From NCBI GenBank assembly GCA_032622095.1, contig CP136064.1, forward strand, positions 250,353,984 to 250,417,983: a stretch of 64,000 nt of DNA. Direction: 5' to 3'. Below, piece after piece: positions 59,110 to 64,000 of this stretch. Under the pieces are notes generated by a model. That model was not told where the DNA came from. It saw nothing but the letters and a program-made list of their open reading frames with translations, and searched no databases. The stretch comes from Siphonodentalium dalli. Lineage: Eukaryota; Mollusca; Scaphopoda; Gadilida; Siphonodentaliidae. The position numbers and the translations under genes are program-made. The first letter of the stretch is position 1. Each line of letters starts with the position of its first letter.

Positions 59110-59236
59110 TAAAGCCAATGTCTGTATGAAACATTCAAGAACATACATATTTTAAAATATTTTAATAATGGTGTTGCTGGTGTTTGCAAAAGACAGTAAT
59201 GCATGTTGATTATGGCCGGATTGCAACAACCAAAAG
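59110..59236. repeat. Left flank copy of the 33225-33435 repeat
   Basis: 'gaaacattcaagaacataca' and 'ggattgcaacaaccaaaag' match 33245-33380. The element at 59237 is inserted in it. Confidence 0.65.
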
Positions 59237-60313
59237 CAGGGATGTGGCTAAAGGGGGGGGGGGGTGTGTGTGGGGGGGGGGGTGTCTCACCCCAGCAGAG
59301 AGCTATATTTTCAATAGTTGGAAATTCCTAATTTCAGGTAAAAACAATTTATTGGGGGGAATTTATTGTTTTTCGACCAATATTTGCATATGGTCCTATT
59401 TTTGGTCAAATATTTTGACAGAAATGGTCATCAGTTGGAAATTTTCCAACCTTAAGGAGGTGACAGGTTGGAAATTTCCAACACTTGGAAAGCTTGTGTC
59501 CTGGTCCCTCCCCCGTGGCCAGTCAAAAACTTCTAGTTAATTTAAGAAAACAATATTGTCAGCATACAATTGGTCAACATTGTCATTGGAATTGTCATCA
59601 GTTGGAAATTTTCCAACCTAAGTGGGGGATGTAGGGTTTGAAATTTCCAACAGTAGGAAGGCTTGAGGCTAGTCTAGATGTTAGGATTTTGCGATTTTCT
59701 TGTTCAGATTTCAAAATTTTCGCACACCAGGCCGAACCATGGTCGGCCCGGTGTGTCATTGCCCCATCCACATGGCCAATACAAAACTGCTAATTAGTTT
59801 AGCAAAACAATATTTTACTACATTTGGTCAAACTTGTGGACATAAATGGTCATCAGTTGAAGAATTTTTCAACCTGAGGGGGAGCATGAGGTTTGAAATT
59901 TCCAACACTAGGAAAGCTTCAATTGAGGCCAGTCTAGATGCTAGGATTTGCGATTTTCTTGTATAGTTTTCAAAATTTTCTCACACCGGGCCGAACAACC
60001 ATGGTCGGCCCGGTGTTACCTGGTCTGTTGTCGGTAGCTGTGTGCATTTGTATGGAATTAGATCACTAGTTGTTTTTTTGGGGGGCAATTTTCAGGTTAA
60101 AATATCTTAATGTTCTCATACTGGGAAAATAGAAGCATGGCTTATGAATATATAGGAAATTAGGCCTGAGCATGAGGTACAAGGGGGGGGGGGTGCAAAT
60201 GGAATTATGCAAAAAGTTGTGTTGGTGTGATTACGAGTCAAGGGGGGGGGGGTGCAGTTGGAAATTCCCAAGGTGGACACCCCCGAGCGGAGACCCTCTA
60301 GCCACCATCCCTG
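59237..60313. mobile_element. hAT-type non-autonomous element with 8-bp target duplication
   Basis: The ends CAGGGATGTGGCTA and TAGCCACCATCCCTG are inverse, and ACCAAAAG is duplicated at 59229-59236 and 60314-60321. CAGGG ends with 8-bp duplications are typical of hAT. The interior has G runs (59254-59282, 60183-60193, 60243-60252), three diverged ~170-bp units with 'ggtcatcagttggaaatttt', and two 'ggccgaaccatggtcggccc'-like palindromes (about 59730 and 59990). No transposase frame. Confidence 0.88.
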
Positions 60314-60390
60314 ACCAAAAGTGTCATTATTACAATATATTTGGATCTGAATGTTTTATAAACATGGCATGCATCTGTTCGATTCTTTAA

Positions 60391-60782
60391 CCCTTTACCC
60401 AACAGAAGGGCCCTGTGCCAATGCATTCTCTTTTATATGCGAGTCGACCATAGGTCGCCTCGCATATATAAGAGAATGCATTGGCTTAACATATTAAAAA
60501 TTATAAAATTGTTAAAGAATGTAAGAAAAAATGGTAAAAAGTGTTAAAAAAAGATTTTTTTTAGACCAATGCATTCTCTTATATATGCGAGGCGACCTAT
60601 GGTCGACTCGCATATATAAGAGAATGCATTGGCACAGGGCATAACTGTAACTACCACAATGTGGTCAAGGAGCCGGTTCCAATGATATCCATATTTGTAT
60701 GGTTCTATTGAGACAGACCGAAGATATTTTAGGCTGTTGAAGCTTTATTTGACCGGTTTTGGCCGGTTTGTTGGGTAAAGGG
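60391..60782. mobile_element. piggyBac-type MITE with two internal hairpins, copy 3
   Basis: TTAA at 60387-60390 and 60783-60786; CCCTTTACCCAACAGAAGGG and tgttgggtaaaggg ends. Both 'gccaatgcattctcttNtat' palindromes are present. Very similar to copies 1 and 2, more than 40 kb away. Confidence 0.85.
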
Positions 60783-60809
60783 TTAAACAATATACACTCG
60801 GCCTTTTAA

Positions 60810-61483
60810 CCCTTTCTATACAAAATTTATTCTCCCACCAAGTTATAAGAGTAAATTCTGGAATGGCTTATTATACGTTGGGGGGGGGGGGGGGGTGTTC
60901 ATGGAAAATGAGCAGACGACAATATGACGAACAAACAATACAAGTGCAGAAGTGCTCACATTCTTTGGTGGGAACTGTTCAAATAATTAGTTCAACAAAC
61001 AGTCATTAGTTTAACTTATTTTATGATTAAAGGGCCACTTAATTTTCGAATGCCCATATAACATTATACACAACATATTCCATGGTATATACCATTTGGA
61101 AGAGGAACCAAAAATATGTATATTCCACCAGAACACGGAACCGCTATGACCTAGGAGTGCATGTCCACCAAGTGATAGAGATAATTCTCAGATTCACCCA
61201 AGACGTCCAATATTATTTACCCCAGAATGCATCATAATTCACAACTAAGAGACAGAGTTATTATCCTTCCATTTAGAATAATAAATTAGCAGTATACCAG
61301 ATCGAAATGAAGCACAGAACATACGTCGATACCTTGACAAAACCAACCCGTTCACAGTTTATTCGACCTGGTGAGTTGATAATACAATGTTTTGGCGCTT
61401 CCTCTTTCAAATGGTATATATTATGGAATATATTGTGTGATCTGGTGATTCGAAAATTAAGTGGGCATTTTGTATAGACAGGG
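60810..61483. mobile_element. TTAA element, CCCTTTCTATAC family, with nested inverted-repeat element
   Basis: TTAA at 60806-60809 and 61484-61487; CCCTTTCTATACAAAAT against attttgtatagacaggg. It contains a G run (60880-60895). Confidence 0.7.
61031..61466. mobile_element. Inverted-repeat element nested in 60810-61483
   Basis: 'gggccacttaattttcgaat' after TTAA (61027-61030) is mirrored by 'attcgaaaattaagtgggc' ending at 61466. The mirror continues inward through 'atattccatggtatatacca' and 'gaagaggaa'. The right end lacks TTAA. Confidence 0.65.
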
Positions 61484-61487
61484 TTAA

Positions 61488-62474
61488 ACTACCAGCTTTA
61501 CGCAGAGTCCGACACACGTCGGCCCAAATTAATGTCACACACATATATATATATATACATACTGGGGCATCAACCGTGATAGTGACGTCTAATTCAATTG
61601 ACGCCCAAAAAATTGTCAGTTATGAATGTGTCAGCCATGCTCGATTATAATGCTCGTTGTTTATTCTGGATTGCACAAATCACACAAATTGTGTGAAAAC
61701 TGGCGGTTCGGTGTTGCACAAATCGGTACCAGCTTGCACTGAAGCTGGAGATATCACAAAGAACGACCATAATACCGAGGGAAACAAATTGTTGGATGTC
61801 TGTATAGGCTATTCCTTTTTCTATTATTTATGTCGATTACCAATTTGGGTGTGAAAACACACATATTTGGGGGGTCATCTGCTATTACTCGTTCCTTCGC
61901 TACCACCCGATCCGGTTATCGGGGTGCATACAAATGTTCTATTTTGTAATTCGTGCTTGATTTTCCCATATCTGTGGTCATAATTAGTAAGAAGAGTGAA
62001 CACATAAACGAAATGTAAACTTTCATCTTCGGAGCAGAAGAAATATACAGAGAAAATTTCGATCATTCAGGATCCGGGGTGATCCAGTTACTTATTTAGG
62101 CATGGGATTGGTCGTGAACCACTCTGTATATAACACACCGGTCTCCTTTACTGGCATATTCATACTCATGCACGTTTATCAGCTGCTGAAGGTACAAATA
62201 CCCACACGAAGTGCAGGAGATGAGCTATAAAGAATACGGATACGTGCATGCTTTCTTGCACCTCCAGCCAGGAATGTGTGTATTTCTTAGCAGCATTAAC
62301 TCAACGTCAAAGATCTAAACATGATGTATCGCTTCGCGTGTACATATGCATAATGACGTTGAGATTTGTTGCCCGCATGTAAATATATTTTGTCTTTTAG
62401 CTATCAAAAAGACCCCTCTTAGTTTCCCTATATTGTTTGGTATAAACTTGTGTCGTACTATTTTTCGCTTAGTT
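61488..62474. other. No gene recognised
   Basis: Includes a (TA)n run near 61543 and short open frames without motifs. Confidence 0.35.
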
Positions 62475-62478
62475 TTAA

Positions 62479-63002
62479 AGATAAGGGCGGCGTTGGCGGT
62501 GGATATGCTGTTAAAATATGCAGCTCCGTCAAAAACCGTCACAAACAGAAAGAACAGTAAAATATAGACAGATCGACTTTGTTCTTATACCAATCAGAAA
62601 TATTGCAAAACAGTATGTTATTGTCAAATGTTTTTCATTTGTTATGCAAACAAAAGCAAAAAAAAACGTTACAGAACCTGGCTTTTGTTTAGATCCAGAT
62701 ATGGTAAACATAAAGAGCGTTTTTGTTACTGTTATCCTGATATGGAAATAATAAAGAGCGTTTATATCATTTGTGTGTGATTAACCAATAGAATTGCGCT
62801 GTGTTATGTAAACAGACGCAAAACTTCTGCAACACGAGCAGGTTCTTGACTACGTACACCAACCTACGTCTTGACGACAATATACTATTTACGCGCTGAT
62901 TATGTTTCGCATATGAACAAAACTATATATATTTTAATATTCCTTCTGTTGATGGCGATTTGAACAAATATGAATATTTCTGCAATGAACGCCGCCCGTG
63001 CC
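62479..63002. mobile_element. TTAA element, AGGCACGGGCGGCGTTC family, complete copy
   Basis: TTAA at 62475-62478 and 63003-63006. AGATAAGGGCGGCGTTGG against the inverse of AGGCACGGGCGGCGTTC, with diverged terminal repeats of about 130 bp ('tattaaaatata' words on both sides). 524 bp, no coding capacity. It supplies the uninterrupted site for the 457-5245 insertion at 62879-62880. Confidence 0.8.
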
Positions 63003-63112
63003 TTTAAAAATAGTACTGCGCGAATTTAAATACGAGTAAGGTATCAAAATTCGAGTCATCCTATTCACGGGACCACAGTGGAAATAAGCCACTTCTATGA
63101 GCCTTTACTGTG

Positions 63113-63983
63113 GCTGAAATGGTCATTGTCACCCCCTTTCGTTCAGTTAAAGGTACTCAATCCGATCAGAGGGTCCCCATCTCAACAGATTCCAACAACA
63201 ACAATATGATCAGAGGGTCCTATATTACTATTTATTTGGCTTTTAGGGTAAAAAATATTTGATTCGAGTCGAGGAACCCATCAAACAAAGCTCAGAGTTA
63301 TTAGATATTGATTTTTGAAATTTGTTATTTTCTCGAGATGAGTACTAATAATTGCCTTCAACTTCGTAATATGCTCGAGATGTGTACACCAAAACACTAT
63401 TCAAACAGACAAGGATGGATAACTCTAAAATCAAGTGTTAATTAATAATAACTCAATTTTGACTGTGTTCTGGGCCAGAAAGTATTCCCGATAATGAAAA
63501 ATAATAGATTTCTAAAATCGATATCTAAAAAATCTGAGCTTTTGATGGGTGGCTTCCTCGACTCGAATCAAATATTTTTGACCCCCGAAGCCATTGAAAT
63601 AGTAATTGAGAGGAGTTTTATCGGATTGAGTACCTTTAATTGGGTACCCAGCTTTTTAAAACTTTCAGTTGGGTACCCAGCTTTTGTAACATTTACAGTT
63701 GGTTCCCAGCTTTGTTAAAGCTATATGTCCTATGCATACAATTCTTCACTGCTATTATTTTCAAGCATCGTGACAAATATATATCATATAAACAAGTAAT
63801 CACAAATTTAAAAGGTTCATTTCGCAATCAACTGACGTCGATAACTAATTAAATCACGCTCTGTGTGAGATTTCACAAGCTGGGTACCAAAATGTAAATT
63901 TTACAAAAGCTGGGTACCCAACTGAAAATTAAAAAAATCTGGGTACCCAACTGAACGAAATGGGTGACAGTGACCATTTCAGC
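63113..63983. mobile_element. Inverted-repeat element with 9-bp target duplication
   Basis: GCTGAAATGGTCATTGTCAC and its inverse bound it, and TTTACTGTG is duplicated at 63104-63112 and 63984-63992. Next to each end are three 'cagttgggtacccagctttt'-like units with the palindrome GGGTACCC. Nine-bp duplications and G-starting ends fit Mutator-like elements (inference). Confidence 0.8.
63151..63635. mobile_element. TTAA element, AGGTACTCAA family, nested in 63113-63983
   Basis: TTAA at 63147-63150 and 63636-63639. It splits the left terminal repeat of the host element between 'ctttcgttcag' and 'ttgggtacccagc'; the right terminal repeat shows the uninterrupted order. Confidence 0.85.
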
Positions 63984-64000
63984 TTTACTGTGCTCTTCTG

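Overview
This is a eukaryotic nuclear window, AT-rich, with spliced genes (GT-AG introns, pyrimidine tracts before acceptors) buried in repeats. Long simple-sequence tails, tRNA-type SINEs, a LINE and many short inverted-repeat elements point to a marine invertebrate. A mollusc is my best guess: the 'gggccataactcc' and 'atatgggttcggtctgccc' repeats look molluscan to me. The species is not proven by the sequence.

Host genes are few. (1) The last two exons of a HEAT-repeat protein lie on + at 5488-5725 and 7258-7396; the rest would lie upstream of, or behind, the big element at 457-5245. (2) A complete four-exon sedoheptulokinase gene (SHPK, 468 aa, minus strand) runs from 34269 to 22853, and its three introns are full of transposons. 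(3) A frameshifted C2H2 zinc-finger exon sits at 56402-56905. (4) A weakly supported spliced reading frame (exons between 2367 and 4354) lies inside the mobile element at 457-5245.

Layout. 1-5.3 kb: a TTAA-flanked element interrupted by a 4.8-kb element with CCCTTACC ends and dense AGCGTT/AACGCT arrays. 5.3-8.5 kb: HEAT gene end, palindromic TA-flanked MITEs, and a hairpin TTAA element carrying a tRNA-SINE. 8.5-22.8 kb: no host gene, many MITEs and a 50-bp minisatellite. 22.8-34.3 kb: SHPK. 34.4-40.8 kb: a 6.4-kb satellite of 164/155-bp monomers with a 1,991-bp higher-order duplication. 40.8-51.3 kb: a giant palindrome with arms of about 2.2 kb; its right arm is split by a 5.7-kb insertion carrying a CR1-group-like LINE, itself broken by a 559-bp G-tract element. 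51.5-64 kb: degenerate repeats, the zinc-finger pseudogene, a hAT-type element with 8-bp target duplication, piggyBac-type MITEs, and at the right edge an element with 9-bp target duplication that has a TTAA element nested in it.

The main theme is layered transposition. At least five sequence families share TTAA flanks, and in several cases the window also holds the matching uninterrupted ('empty') sequence, so insertion boundaries can be read directly. The strongest candidate for something undescribed is the 4.8-kb AGCGTT-array element.
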